From Fonsecaea monophora (taxonomy: Eukaryota > Ascomycota > Eurotiomycetes > Chaetothyriales > Herpotrichiellaceae), in NCBI RefSeq assembly GCF_001642475.1, contig NW_019173935.1, positions 372,001 through 436,000 on the forward strand: 64,000 nt of DNA, read 5' to 3'. The translations under genes were made by a program, and so were the position numbers. Positions within the stretch are counted from its first letter, which is position 1. The number at the start of each line of letters is the position of its first letter. Positions 1-11,279 of this stretch are shown here, piece after piece. The notes under the pieces were generated by a model, which saw only the letters and a list, made by a program, of their open reading frames with translations, was not told the DNA's origin and did no database searches.

Positions 1-281
1 GCTGTCCCTTGACAATTTTATTGTTGCCTGTCGTCGGGGCATGGGTTGTCGAGACTCGCAGGAAGATAGGAACCGCGTATTTAGTGTTGCAAGACGTTCA
101 ACCGAATGAGTCTCGACACTAGCCCACAACTAGGAAAAGGAATTGGTTGCCGCAATGGCAGATTAGTTCGGTTTGTTGAGCTCTTTTCTGTCTGAAGAGA
201 GAGAAGGAGGAAGAGACCTAGTGACTCGATCTACCTGAATAAAAGAGGGGAGAATAAAGATCGGGCTAGGTCCAACCTGGC
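1..281. other. Window edge beyond the fatty-acid transporter pseudogene
   Basis: No gene is seen. The missing C-terminal part of the neighbouring acyl-CoA synthetase/transporter should lie here if the gene were complete, but reading the minus strand gives no continuation of that family in any frame. Confidence 0.5.
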
Positions 282-2326
282 CTAGCGCCACACGTGACAT
301 TTAGGTAGTCGTGCTCGGAGTTGGCTGTTGGAACCACGTCTTGCTTTCACTTTCTGGCCACAGCTTGATATCAGGGGGATTGACTTACCTCGCCAAAGAG
401 CAGTAGTCGAAATGTGGTTGGTCCTGCTCAGCGATGACGACGCGTGCACAACCCGCTCGGCCATCGTGATGTGGGATCAAAACGCCGTAAATGACAGCTT
501 CCTTTATCTTGGGAAAGCTGCCGAAGATGCCTGAAACTTCTGATGTGCTCACATTTTCGCTCTTCCAGCGAAATGTGTCACTGAGACGGTCCATGAAAAA
601 CCAACGTCCTTCAGAATCTCTCCGCAGTGCATCACCGGTGCGGTAATACAGGTCTCCCGGACAACGGACGTTGCGTGCCAGCCTTTTCTCCGTGGCCTCT
701 TGGTTGTCAAAGTATCCTCGAAAATCCTTCTCCTTCTCCAGAGCAAATAGGATCTCGCCACCTGTCGTCAGAGGACTTTCCACCACTAATCCCGTGACTG
801 GATCCCTTTGGATGTCCCCTGAGTCCGCGTCAATGGCGGCGGCAAAATATTTGTTGCGCATGATGAAGCGGATAAGCAGACCGTCATGCCCGACTGAATG
901 CGCGAGGAAGGGTCCTGGAAACGGAACCCCGATTAGCACACATTCTCCACTTAATGCGACGGAACAGAGAGGGACATACCTTTGGCACGGGTTTGCAGGC
1001 CAAACACACCTTCGCTGCGCCAAAGAATTCTACTATCATTGGAACAGCAAATCGATCCTGGAATTTGGTCCAGACGTCTGGCCGCGTTCCATTACCAAAC
1101 ATGACCTGGAGGTTGTGTTCTTTATCTCGCGGACTCGGCGGCGGTGAGAGCAGATCCACATGTCGCCCAAAGTCTTAGCATGATCGGACTGAGCCAGGGG
1201 ATGGAAGTCTTACATCTTGCTGTCTCGCCAACATATATGCATAGAGTGGCACGAGATTTTCTGATATCCTCCCAAAACTTTGTGACACTGAACTTCTCCA
1301 CCAGACAAACGGTAATCCCCCCACAAAGTGCTGTGATCGCTCCAATGCCGCCTGTTCCGTGGTACTGTCACTCACTGTCAACCCATACTGGACGATCAAG
1401 TTGACCTTCGCTTTCAACTATCGAATAGACTCACCAGCGGCATACAGACATACCATCTATCCCCATTGGGGCCTGGCGTCGTACACACTTTGCTGTGCAA
1501 CCTTGCAGAGACGGCATCTGCTAGGAAGTGATGGGTCCAGGAGCAGGCTTTGGGAAACCCCGAAGTCCCACTTCCTCAATGTCAGTCTTTGCCGTTCAAT
1601 TGAATGGGAGAAACCATTGAATGACCTTGTGTATAGCATCATACTTTGATCGTCTGGTCGCACACTTCTCGCAAGGTGGTCATCGGGCAATTGTGTGGCG
1701 AGGCTGTATATTGAAGACTTTTGCGCTTCGCTCAGGATCACAATCCTCTGGTTGGCATTCAGAACCTCTTTGATGCAGTCCAAGTTGACCACCAGGTCTC
1801 CGTCCGCGATAAGGAAATTCGTTTTGGCGACTTGCCAAGTGTGGAGGAGGGCGTTCCCCGTCAGGTTGTAGTTGAGAAACGCCGGAGAACAACCAACCGC
1901 ATAGCATGCCAGCCACATGAAGAGAAAATCTGGCGAATTATACATATACATTGCCACAGCTTGGCCGGTGACCACTCTAAGATCGCGGAGGAAGGAGGCG
2001 TACTGACAACACCTTGTGAGACATTCTGAGAATGTATAACACCGTTCTCGCGTCCAAATCGCGTCCGAGGCTGGGAACTTGGCCGCCGACTCGAGAAACC
2101 GAAGCCACAGGGACACCTGTCCCTTTCTCACTACGCCTATTAGTGGGGAAGGGGTTTCCAGAATCGACTTGCAGTCGGGATTTACCCTACCTCTACTTCG
2201 GGTATCCCTCCTTGCAGTAATGACCTCTGAGAGAAGACTGATATCCTTCGTGATATGGTACTTGGCATCGAGATACGCTGACCCTAACGCAACGGCAACT
2301 CCCGTTGCTCCAATTGCTGAATTCAT
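282..2326 (-). pseudogene. FAT1/FATP-type very-long-chain acyl-CoA synthetase/transporter, frameshifted and C-terminally truncated
   Basis: This is a member of the AMP-binding FATP family, which activates fatty acids to acyl-CoA during uptake. The start at 2326 (MNSAIGATG) gives the usual N-terminal membrane segment and AYLDAKYHI. Splicing 1571-1625, 1365-1434, 1174-1213, a 65-base intron near 930-990, and 325-388 restores the family signatures in order: YTSGTSGFPK (AMP binding), GDRWYVCMPLYHGTGG, MFGNGTRPDVW, GDLYYRTGD and DRLSDTFRWKSENVST. Two lesions remain. A one-base deletion at about 1013-1018 breaks the ATEG-type motif (GGC GCA GC, then GAA GGT). The protein also stops at ARLPKCHVWR, where relatives run on for some 70 residues. 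Either a recently decayed gene or, for the single base, a sequencing error. The family assignment is firm; the loss of function is likely. Confidence 0.75.
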
Positions 2327-3306
2327 GTTGTAGCGCGAAGAGGTCTGACGCTCGCCCAAGGGTAGTTTTGACGACGGAAGCATAGAGATGGACACGTAGA
2401 GGGCTAAAAGCCAGAGAAAGCGACCTTTATGTTTCAAGGAAAGTTTCCTTCTCCCCATGGGGACGGACCTGACTGGGGCTGGCAAAAGGACGTCCTAATC
2501 AGCTGAGAGCAAACGAGTTCGATCGAAACGACAGTGAGTGAGACGACGAAGCCTTGAGAACTCCCAGGGTCTAGACGCTATGTCTTAAAAACTTCAGGGT
2601 CCGGAATCATTGTATCAAACATCTACCGAGTGCCCGTGCCAGCACGTACTGTACTGATTACGCAGGTCCATGTACTCACGGCAAGCCTTTCTTTCAGGAT
2701 GAATGCCTAGGTATCTCTCTTGCACCCGCAGAGGCTGGTCCATTTTCCGATCAATCTAGCCCTCCGAGCTTGGGCGAGGGGGCGCGAGGTGGGGGGTGGT
2801 GCAGGGACCGTACGAGGGCGCGCACTAAAAGTACTGTTCAGGCTACTTACTATGACAGGAGGTTTTCTCAGCTTGTAGGCCCCCTTACCTATCTCTTAGC
2901 TATAAGTCAGAGCTATAGGCGGCCGTGAAACCTCCATTCCCAGTCTCGCTAGGGGCTTTAGGAGCTGAGCATCGAGCTCCGATGTCTCTGGGGGCCGCCG
3001 CAAGGAGCAACGTAAATAAAGTCTCTCGTCTTTTGATCAGCTTGTCATTCTATTACTAGCATTAACAATTCTTTTGGTGCGCGCCTCGGTATTATTGGCA
3101 CAAGATGGACACAGGTTTGGATACAGGCGTTCGATCGTCAAGGAATCGCATTCCGAAAATTCCACACGCAATTCCGCGGCTATATACCAAACTACAATCT
3201 CGGGAACGGCAGCCTGGGGGATCGAAGTATTTAATGCGAGGTTTGTCACACAGGAAGTAGTCTGATTTGTACACTTTGAACTCGTCCAGCTTCGATTATT
3301 GCAAAC
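2327..3306. promoter_or_regulatory. Divergent intergenic region between the FATP pseudogene and the MFS gene
   Basis: No gene is seen. There is a G-rich tract near 2770-2815 and a TATA-like TATATACC at 3181-3188, about 120 bases before the MFS start. Both flanking genes point outward, so this is their shared upstream region. Confidence 0.4.
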
Positions 3307-5094
3307 ATGTCCGACAGGTCAATCCGCGAACGTTCTACAGAGCCAGGTCACCTTGAAGAGAAGGTCGAAGCCAGCGGTCATGTGGACCGAGTTGAGTTGA
3401 GCGTCGAGCAGAAAACCACCGGCCACCGAGACTACCATGGCATCGACACCACTCATGTACAACCTGGTGCCGATGCTGCCTACGAAGCGAAGATCGCACT
3501 TGTCAACGAAGCGTTGATCGATATTGGTATGGGACCGTTCCAGTGGAAGCTCTTCATACTTACTGGTTTCGGGTGGTTTGTGGATAATGTAACTTATCGC
3601 TGAAATTTGTATTCCGTGCTGTGACTGAGTGTGGTTTCAGGTCTGGCTACAAGCTATCACCATCGTCGGTCCGGCTATCCAGCGAGAGTTTGCTGTCAAA
3701 CGCATCGCCTTCCTTACTGTCGCCAAGTACGTTGGTCTCACAATCGGCGCATCGACATGGCCTCTCGCCGCCGACTTTATTGGCCGTCGCCCTGCCTTTA
3801 ACATCTCACTGCTTTGTTCTTCCCTATCTGCCCTGGTCGCTGCAGGCTCACCGAACTTTGTCGCCATGGCCACGCTCTGTGCTATGATTGGCGTTGGCGC
3901 CGGCGGCAATCATGCGGTTGACAGTGCAATCTTCCTGGAATATATCCCGGCCACACACCAACATCTACTGACCGTGCAGTCGGTCTTCTTGGCAACCGGT
4001 ATTGCTGTAGCTGCTTTGGTCTCCTGGTAAGCTTGGCCCGCAGCAGATTTTTTGATTTATTCAAGAATTTCGTGGATTGACTGATATCTAGGCCCCTCGT
4101 CGTCAACTTTACATGCCCTGCCGGGACGCCGCAAAGCGAATGTGGGTTTCACGAGAACATTGGGTGGCGGTATATCTACTGGACCCTAGGTGGCTTTACT
4201 CTCTTTCTCAGTTTCTGCCGTTTTATGTTCGGGCTGTACGAAACACCAAAGTATCTGCTGGGGAGAGGGAAAGATGAGGCAGCCGTCAAGGTCATCATGA
4301 AGATGGCCGCGCGGGATGGGAAAACGACCTGGCTGACCTTGGCACATCTCCAGGCCGTAGACGCACGGCTGGAAGCAGCTGCACTCCTAGCAGACGACCG
4401 CGACTCTCAAAGTGGTGGTGCTGGTTTACACGCCACTGCCAACAAGACGACGATCCAACGATTTATGGCAAAGTGGGCGCCGAGCAAGGTACGAGCACTG
4501 TTTTCGACTCCGCGAATGGCTCTCTCCACGAGTATGATGATCGTCCTCTGGACAGCGATTGGAATGTCTTACCCTTTGTACAATTCTTTCATTCCCTTCT
4601 ATCTGGAAAGAAAGGGTGTCGCGGTCGGCGCCTCAAGTCTGGACATCACATACCGCAACTATACGATCCAAGCGGTTTGTGGTCTACCAGCTGCTATTCT
4701 AGGTGGCTTTTCTGTGAGACTGAAGAACGTGGGTCGCAAGGGAACTGGCGCATTTGCATGCATATGTACAGGACTATTTCTGTTTCTGTACACTCAGGCC
4801 AGCAACTCTGCGGCCGTCCTCGGCTTCTCCTGTGCGATCTCCTTCTTCCAGTTCCTGATGTACGGATTGCTCTACAGCTATACACCTGAGCTCTTTCCGG
4901 CACCGATAAGAGGAACGGGTAATGGTTTGATGATGACATTCAACCGTCTGGCCGGCGTGATGGCTCCTCTCATCGCTGCCTATGTTGGCATTGAGACGGA
5001 TACTCCTATCTGGCTCTGTGCGTCTCTCCTGACTTTGGCTGGGTTCGTGTGTCTTCTCCTGCCTTATGAAAGCCGGGGACGTGCAGCCTCTTGA
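3307..5094 (+). CDS. MFS transporter, SV2-like/sugar-porter type
   Basis: Predicted 556-residue major facilitator of the plasma membrane, built from exons 3307-3588, 3641-4026 and 4092-5094. All three join in frame with GT...AG borders. A hydrophilic N-terminus of about 75 residues is followed by MGPFQWKLFILTGFGWF, the first helix typical of fungal SV2-like porters. The conserved loop after helix 2 reads ADFIGRRPAF (near residue 138). After helix 6 there is ETPKYLLGRGKDE, a variant of the PESPRWL-like motif, and the last third carries YTPELFPAPIRGTGNG, also a family hallmark. The substrate cannot be read from sequence; in this family it may be a sugar, an organic acid or an aromatic acid. The neighbouring oxidative enzymes make import of a carbon source a reasonable guess. 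The gene is intact. Confidence 0.88.
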
Positions 5095-5418
5095 GGAGAA
5101 ACATAAGGGAAATGGGCACATGCCGATTAGGGCCGAATGGGAAAAGTTGTCCAGCATCAGTATAAAGCAATGAGGAGAAATTTCTTTGATGCATTGAAGG
5201 ATAGTCGTGCGTTCTATCAGGCGTCCTCACATGAACGTTTGTTGAAGGTAATAGATTCTAGCAAATGGAAAGAAAACACATGGGTCTTCGGCTAAGATGA
5301 CAGGAAGAACAATAACAACACCCTGTCCCCCAAGGCGATGGTAGCCGTCGCATACTAGCATTCAAGCGGGCTGTGGAACAAGCATGTCATGCTTGTGCAA
5401 ATTGGGCTTCTTGATCGA
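5095..5418. other. Convergent 3' intergenic stretch
   Basis: Short gap between the 3' ends of the MFS gene and the Baeyer-Villiger monooxygenase gene. Nothing distinctive is seen. Confidence 0.4.
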
Positions 5419-8077
5419 CTACGGCCCACCATTGCGCTCGACTGCTTCGGGTCGTGGTCTGAGTGTCTGTTCCCGAGCCTGGCTTGGTGTTGGGGCTGCC
5501 TCCTTGCGTAAAGGAAATCTATCGTAATCGTAGAAGGCCAAGTCCAGATTGTCGACATTCATATAGGGAGCAATATCCGCATTTACGTCGCGTTCAGTTC
5601 TCGTGAAACCGCGACCGAGAAATGCCCACATATTCAGCTGGTATCATCAAAAGCATGAAAATTAGCTGGGATTTTCCACAAACTATGGGGAAAGAACAGT
5701 AAAAAAAAAAGTCTGAATTACCTTATTGCGAGACTTGATGTGAAAATCTTCCCATCTAGGATGACGGACAACTTCCTGGAAATGTAATGCACTACCTGTA
5801 CCCTTTGTGAGCTCCTTTCGACAGGTCAGAGATTCAGGCAGTGGAGTGTTATATACCAGGCCAGACTGCGGTGATGCGACCGTCCGATGGTCGCTTGTAC
5901 CACGAGTTGCAGTGATCTTCCCAGACGGTTCCGTGCAACATGGTTTGGCAGTGCTCGTTGAACTGATCCGTAACATCTTGTCGTGGACAAACGGAGAGGA
6001 GGTCTTCTGCCTGAATTTTCTTGATCATCTGGATGGCATAGTCTGCCACAGCACTGATTGAGGCTGTCACTGATCCCGTAAGTACCGGAAAGGTAGGCCC
6101 GAAGGTAACTATAAAGCAAATCAGTACTTCTTTGGTTATATCTTGATGTCACCGTAGAAAGCCTTCTGGTTAGACTTGCATAGTCAGAAAGGCAAACAGA
6201 ACGTACGTATGAAATTTGGAAAATCTGCACCAACAACGTCAGCACGACAAATTTTTGAATCTCTAACATTCGACATACCTGGAACACCGATTCCAAGATA
6301 TGAATCCGGGTTGGGTGTAAATTTAGCTCTCAGAGAAACACCATTCATGCCCACCACATTGAATCGAGGCAAGTAAGTTGTATCAAACCCAGTCGCGAGG
6401 ACAATAGCATCAACATCTGCAATCTCGCTACCATCAGCTCCAATCACAGAGGTTTCACGAACTTTGGCCAGTGCTGTGAAATGAGGAAATACGTTCGGCT
6501 TTTTCAGTGCTTGCATAAATGCGCGACCCTTGGCTTCAGTGTCAGATTCCTGGATCAAAGGGAATGGAGCCAAGAACGTACCGGAGACGTTCTTCGACAG
6601 CCAACGGCGAAATCTGGAACCAACCCCTTCACGAGTGTTTCGTCCTCAAGTTCATCGCGCATGATCTGTTGAAAGCGCGACCGGAGAGCCTCTTGTTCGG
6701 GAGAATCCTTGAACAAGGCTTTCCAGACTCTATTTGCCTTCAAGAAATTTCAGTCGATGTATGGGGATAAAGGATTGGAGGCGCCATACTCCTGCTTCAT
6801 AGACTCGTGCTTGCGAAACCAATTTTGCGTGATCACGGGCAAAACTCTCTTGTTCTTCTTGAGACCCTTGAACTCTGATTGTCAGTATCACGTTGTTGAG
6901 GTTGGGCCAGAGAAATGCGAGCCTCACAAACTGGTTTCAGCTAGGCACAAGTCAGTCACGCTGATAAAGTAGTCGATGGGGAGGGGGGTGCACTAACACC
7001 GTAGTTTGGTTGAACGGACGCCAGCCAGGACTTGGATCGTATGAAAACGTGCAGTTCTTTCGCATACGGTTGCATTCTGTGCCCGGTGTCAGTGTTGCTT
7101 ATGGCTTTAAAACTTCTGAGTGACGGCTCCTTCTCACCCGGGAGTCGCTTGTATGCTGGACGACCCTGCTCCTACAATCACGATTTTCTTCCCGGTCCAT
7201 TCAGCGGCGGTGAAGTCATCAGGCCATTGTGCCGTGTGTACCACTCGACCTTTGAAGGACCCTAATCCCTGAATCTCTGGCAATTTGGGATTGTTAAGCA
7301 TACCCGTAGCCTGAATAAGTACATCCTGCTCACCATCATCAGCTCTCGAACTAACTGGGCAAAAGGCATTGTTAACAAGTGGTTGGACTTACACATTCGT
7401 CCTCCAACACACTCGTGCTTTCATCCGAGTAGGTTTGCTCCACCTTTAGCATCCACTTTCCAAGATCTTCATTCCACGTCGCCTCAATCACACGGCTATT
7501 GAACTGCATATACTTACGCAGGTCCCAAACTCGACATACACGATCGAGGTATTTCCAGATAGAATCACTGGACGAGTACAGTTCGGACCAGTATGGCTAG
7601 TGATTGACAAAAGGTTAGACTTTGACCCCATAGCCCTCAAGCACCCAGTTGTAGCCTCGCTTACATTCAGTGCGAAATTATATACGTAAGAATGACTTGG
7701 AACTGGGAGTTCTGGCGTCAGTAAAAGTACTTGACTGCTATATCGATGGTGAATAACTTGCCGTCACAGGAGCACTTAGGGTAGCGATTTTCCAGCCACG
7801 TCCCGCCAATATCACCATTCTTTTCATAAATGACGTGTTCGACATTCTCAAGTTCATTCTGAAAGCGATATGCATACATTATGCCTGAGAAGCCAGCACC
7901 TATGGTGACGATTCGCATTCGACGATTTCCTGGGTCTAGGTAAGTGACGTCAGGGACGAAATACCCATTCGAACTCGTGTGCGGCGGCGGTTCTCGCTGG
8001 TCTCTATCCATTTTCTCGCGCTTTGATAGACTGGTTGGCTTATCCCTTTTAGTACAATAAGCTATCCCGGATGCCAT
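5419..8077 (-). CDS. Type I Baeyer-Villiger monooxygenase (FAD/NADPH)
   Basis: Flavoenzyme that inserts oxygen next to a ketone to give an ester or lactone. About 12 exons assemble into roughly 630 residues. In order: TIGAGFSGIMYAYR (FAD-binding Rossmann), GGTWLENRYPKCSCD (relatives mostly have YPG), then PYWSELY and DVLIQATGMLNNP. Next is FKGRVVHTAQWPDD, which fits the class fingerprint FxGxxxHxxxW exactly, then IVIVGAGSSSIQ (NADPH Rossmann). After this come ANRVWKALFKDSPEQEA, VGCRRTSP, DAIVLATGFDTTY, TFGPTFPVLTGS, and a C-terminal part with NSWYKRPSDGRITAVWPG and HPRWEDFHI. The first intron (7703-7761) has a GC donor, GCAAGT, and a CTGAC branch point. The start may be 8077 or the ATG at 8011. 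No stop or frameshift remains after splicing. Close in layout to fungal 4-hydroxyacetophenone- and cycloalkanone-type enzymes; the substrate is unknown. Confidence 0.88.
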
Positions 8078-8821
8078 GCGCCTTGGAAGAGTGCGGTTTA
8101 ACAGAATAAATCAAAATTCCCTTGCGCAGTCCAACTCGACGTATGTCACTTCATTCAATCGGATTGGGGTGGGCTTTGGGTTAAATAGAGCGGACTATGT
8201 GTCGGCCTTGAAGCTTTCCCATCCGAGGTACCATTGATGGACGCAAGTCTTGCGAATACTCCAGGACCAATGCTGTCAGCTAACTGTTGGCCCATCAATT
8301 AGTTGTCTTGGTAATTCCGAACCTCTTGTCATAATACATAAACTAATAACCCGCATAAATCCTTGTCAGACGAGCTTAGGTGTCGTGTCCCCGGAAGCCA
8401 ACATCATACAGTCAACGATTCCGGATTTCCGGTCCCGGTACGGCGACTCTGTAGAAGAGCCCTTCAATGTTCCACGGTAATTCGGCCCACGTTAGATGAG
8501 CTCGTAGCGTTGAGAGGCCACGGGATGATAACTGCCATGTCACAGACGGTCCGGGAACTTTCGTTGCTTCTCCAGAGACAGTCCTGCCGACGGACATCAG
8601 ATTCGTCCGCAAAGCGCCCATGTTTGACTTGGCTCGTCAATTATAGAAGCTTCGACTCAAAGACTCAGATAAATCATTGGCGACAAACCCACGCTACTCG
8701 ACTTTGCGATCCTAGCGGAAGGAGGCACCCGTGAGTCACTTCATCTGACCTTGACATGAAGAGGTTTCGCATGGCAGTGATCTTGCTACATATGTGAGAT
8801 CTTGCGCGAAGGTCTGTACAT
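8078..8821. promoter_or_regulatory. Upstream region between the BVMO gene and the DUF3425 frame
   Basis: No gene is recognised. I looked here for the basic-leucine-zipper part that normally precedes a DUF3425 domain and did not find one. A 123-codon open frame at 8363-8734 has no recognisable features. Confidence 0.4.
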
Positions 8822-9298
8822 ATGTACCCATGTCCAGAGTTTTATCGTGATATCCCCGACTGTCTGCGACCTACTCCGCAACAGGAAAATGTACCGCATC
8901 CTATTGAAATTGACTTTCTGGCATTCCCCAAGTTGCGAGACGCGCTGATTGATCGTCCCGAGATCTATCAGAGCCAAAAACGCGCATTCGAGCGGAATTT
9001 CGCCAGTTGTTTAAGGCTTCAGTGGCCGGAAGCCAAACCACTCTTGATCATGAACGATGAGGGTGAGATCGGGCTCGACCCTGCCTTTGAGGCATTTGCC
9101 GAAAATATTGACCACGGGGTCTTTATTGATGAATGGCACGACGCATATCCAACATTTAGCGAGTTTTGTCAATCGTGTGGGGATTTGAACGGTCTGTTGA
9201 CAATGAGTCCAAGACTGCTGGCGCAAACACGATCCGTACCCGGCCCTTATTTTGATATGGATAGATGGCAAATCATGCTCTGTTACAAAAACCGTTGA
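8822..9298 (+). CDS. Orphan DUF3425 domain protein (bZIP regulator remnant)
   Basis: A 158-residue open frame. Its first part, CPEFYRDIPDCLRPTPQQ then VPHPIEIDFLAFPKLRDAL, matches the conserved core of the DUF3425 domain found at the C-terminus of many fungal bZIP transcription factors. A later segment (FAENIDHGVFIDEWHDAYPTF) also resembles the end of that domain. No basic region or leucine zipper is visible upstream, and a stop codon lies shortly before the ATG. It may be a decayed regulator, an exon whose upstream partner I missed, or a free-standing domain. It sits head-to-head with the BVMO gene. Confidence 0.5.
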   Translation: MYPCPEFYRDIPDCLRPTPQQENVPHPIEIDFLAFPKLRDALIDRPEIYQSQKRAFERNFASCLRLQWPEAKPLLIMNDEGEIGLDPAFEAFAENIDHGVFIDEWHDAYPTFSEFCQSCGDLNGLLTMSPRLLAQTRSVPGPYFDMDRWQIMLCYKNR

Positions 9299-10432
9299 TC
9301 CGTCAAGCTGGCTCGGCTTCCCCTTCAACTTGGGATTTCTAGTGAGATATTGCGTTTCAGCGTGTCCGGATACGTGATACGGGTTACCCATACATACAAA
9401 GTCCATATATATGAGGAAGTGACCTGTGAGTCGTCCCGTTTTCAAGCCCTCCGCAGAGTGAATAGCTACGGTCGCCACATGCGCGATTTCTTCACAAATT
9501 TTTATATCTGGAAAGTCCTTCTCAGACGGCGGTGAGGTGAACAGCCAACAGACGGCCAATTCTCTTGATTCTTGCTAATGGTCGCTAGATGGGTGGAAAT
9601 TATGAGCTGGACCACCGCCGCTTAAATAACAAGCCCCGAGGTGGCACTGAGGTACGAAATGACCTGTGCTTCCCGTAGCGGGGTCCCAGTCCTTCGGCAT
9701 ATATATCTACCCGAAAATGATATGGCAAGATTTAAGAATGAAGTAGAATGGAAATGCCGTGGTGATCTTTCAAGCTATTTGGAGCACGGAGGCTCCATCT
9801 AGACTCCTAAAGCGGAGAGTCACGCTGTCAACATGGACAGGAATATTAAAATTGACCTTTTAGGAATCCTTCAATTAGCGCTCATAAATTAGAATGAAGA
9901 TCCATCCCCAAAGGTCTCCGATTAGGTTCGCCCATGTCCAGGCCCTCAGCAGCGTGAATATTTGCCCCCCGGTGGACAACGGAACATTCCTTCCTTTGGT
10001 AATTGACGGTCGAAAGCCTCATTGCAGATAAATGTTATTGCAATATGGCGCCTTCGAAGGAATTCTGGCCGAGAGACCGCGACATATGCTTGCTAGCCTT
10101 GGGACAATCATCTGGAAATAGATCCTGTTTATCACCCAAGAGTCCGCTCCATGTTGGTAGCCTACTGTACTTTGTTGTACCTGTAGTGACCCTGACGCTG
10201 TGATCGAGGTAATCCTCATGTCCTTCTGGGGGAGATGCTCGGTTTCGCTGGTCCAACCTCTTCCATCGCGAATAGGGGTACTGACATGCCCTGAGTCAAA
10301 CAGTGTTCCCATGTTTGTCTTTCTGGGCCCGGCGGATTTCCATGGCTTCCGTCGTGTAAAGTAGTCCATAACTATCAGAAGCTACTAAAGCATTGCTGAT
10401 ACTGTGGACGAGAATCTTCATGTTGCAACGAT

Positions 10433-10467
10433 TGATTTGATCCAGTGATTTGATCCAATGATTTGAC
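10433..10467. repeat. Short tandem repeat, 13-base unit
   Basis: TGATTTGATCCAG, TGATTTGATCCAA and a third partial copy TGATTTGAC follow one another directly. Confidence 0.7.
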
Positions 10468-11252
10468 TTGACATCTGGTCTCAAGATCAAGCACTCTCGA
10501 GATGATCTAGCAAGTTCCCGCGCACCCATGAGAGCAATACCCTGAGCTTGTGTACTGGCTCCGAGGACTCCCATTTCTCCTGAACGGCTTTAGAAGGTTT
10601 AAAGTGGATGTTTTGTACAGCTCGATAAGCTGCAACGGTGACTGATATGTGCAAACTTGTCAGCTCTGGGGCCATTGGTCTGAAAACGAATGTCTCAAAG
10701 AAAGAAGACTTGAGTGTTGGGCAGAGATCTAAGTGAGCACAACTGCTGTCTAGCCAAGCGCAAGCTTCGTGACCATGCTCACCGTATTCCCAGCCGAGTC
10801 GTGAGAATAATTAATCTTGCTATCGAAGCTCCAGAACACCCTCCCAATTGATTAGCATACACACTCCGGCGGACCCATCAAATGAACGGCATGATAGCAT
10901 TCTTTAGTTATGGGACTAATACCAGCTCCTGGGCAATTCTACTCCATGATACAATTGAGCCAGACGAAGGGGTTACAGAATCGTTACACGCGACTCGTAA
11001 AAGCCGGCCAGGTCTCCCGTGAAATTCTACAGATATTAATTTACAGTTCCCCTAATACGGTTCAACCAATAATCATAGTGAAATTGTTAACCTCGGATGT
11101 CGTGGGGACCATCACATGTCATAGCTACTCAGGGACGTGGTCATCGTGGTAGGAGCAGTACTCGTGGACGTGGGCACGGAGGTAGCAATCTGAATCGATG
11201 ATTAGATCCTACCAGTGGATAATGACTCCAGTGAGTGTCTCACAAAAGAAGC

Positions 11253-11279
11253 AAGAAATCTCTAATTCGGAGATTTCTT
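11253..11279. repeat. Perfect 10-base hairpin
   Basis: AAGAAATCTC (11253-11262) is followed, after a 7-base loop, by its exact reverse complement GAGATTTCTT (11270-11279). It lies in gene-free DNA, so a terminator role cannot be tied to any gene. Confidence 0.65.

Noticed and set aside
1560..1640. Apparent loss of the AMP-binding motif in the FATP gene (reads YTRSFNG in the long open frame)
   Set aside because: The long frame runs through an intron. Removing 1571-1625 restores YTSGTSGFPK, so this is not a lesion.
8363..8734. Plus-strand frame of 123 codons upstream of the DUF3425 gene, considered as its bZIP part
   Set aside because: There is no basic region or heptad leucines in this frame.
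9011..9559. Minus-strand frame of 182 codons
   Set aside because: It overlaps the DUF3425 frame, which has recognisable domain sequence; the minus frame has none.
10019..10675. Overlapping minus-strand frames considered as a decayed transcription factor
   Set aside because: No zinc cluster or known domain could be read, so there is not enough to call a pseudogene.
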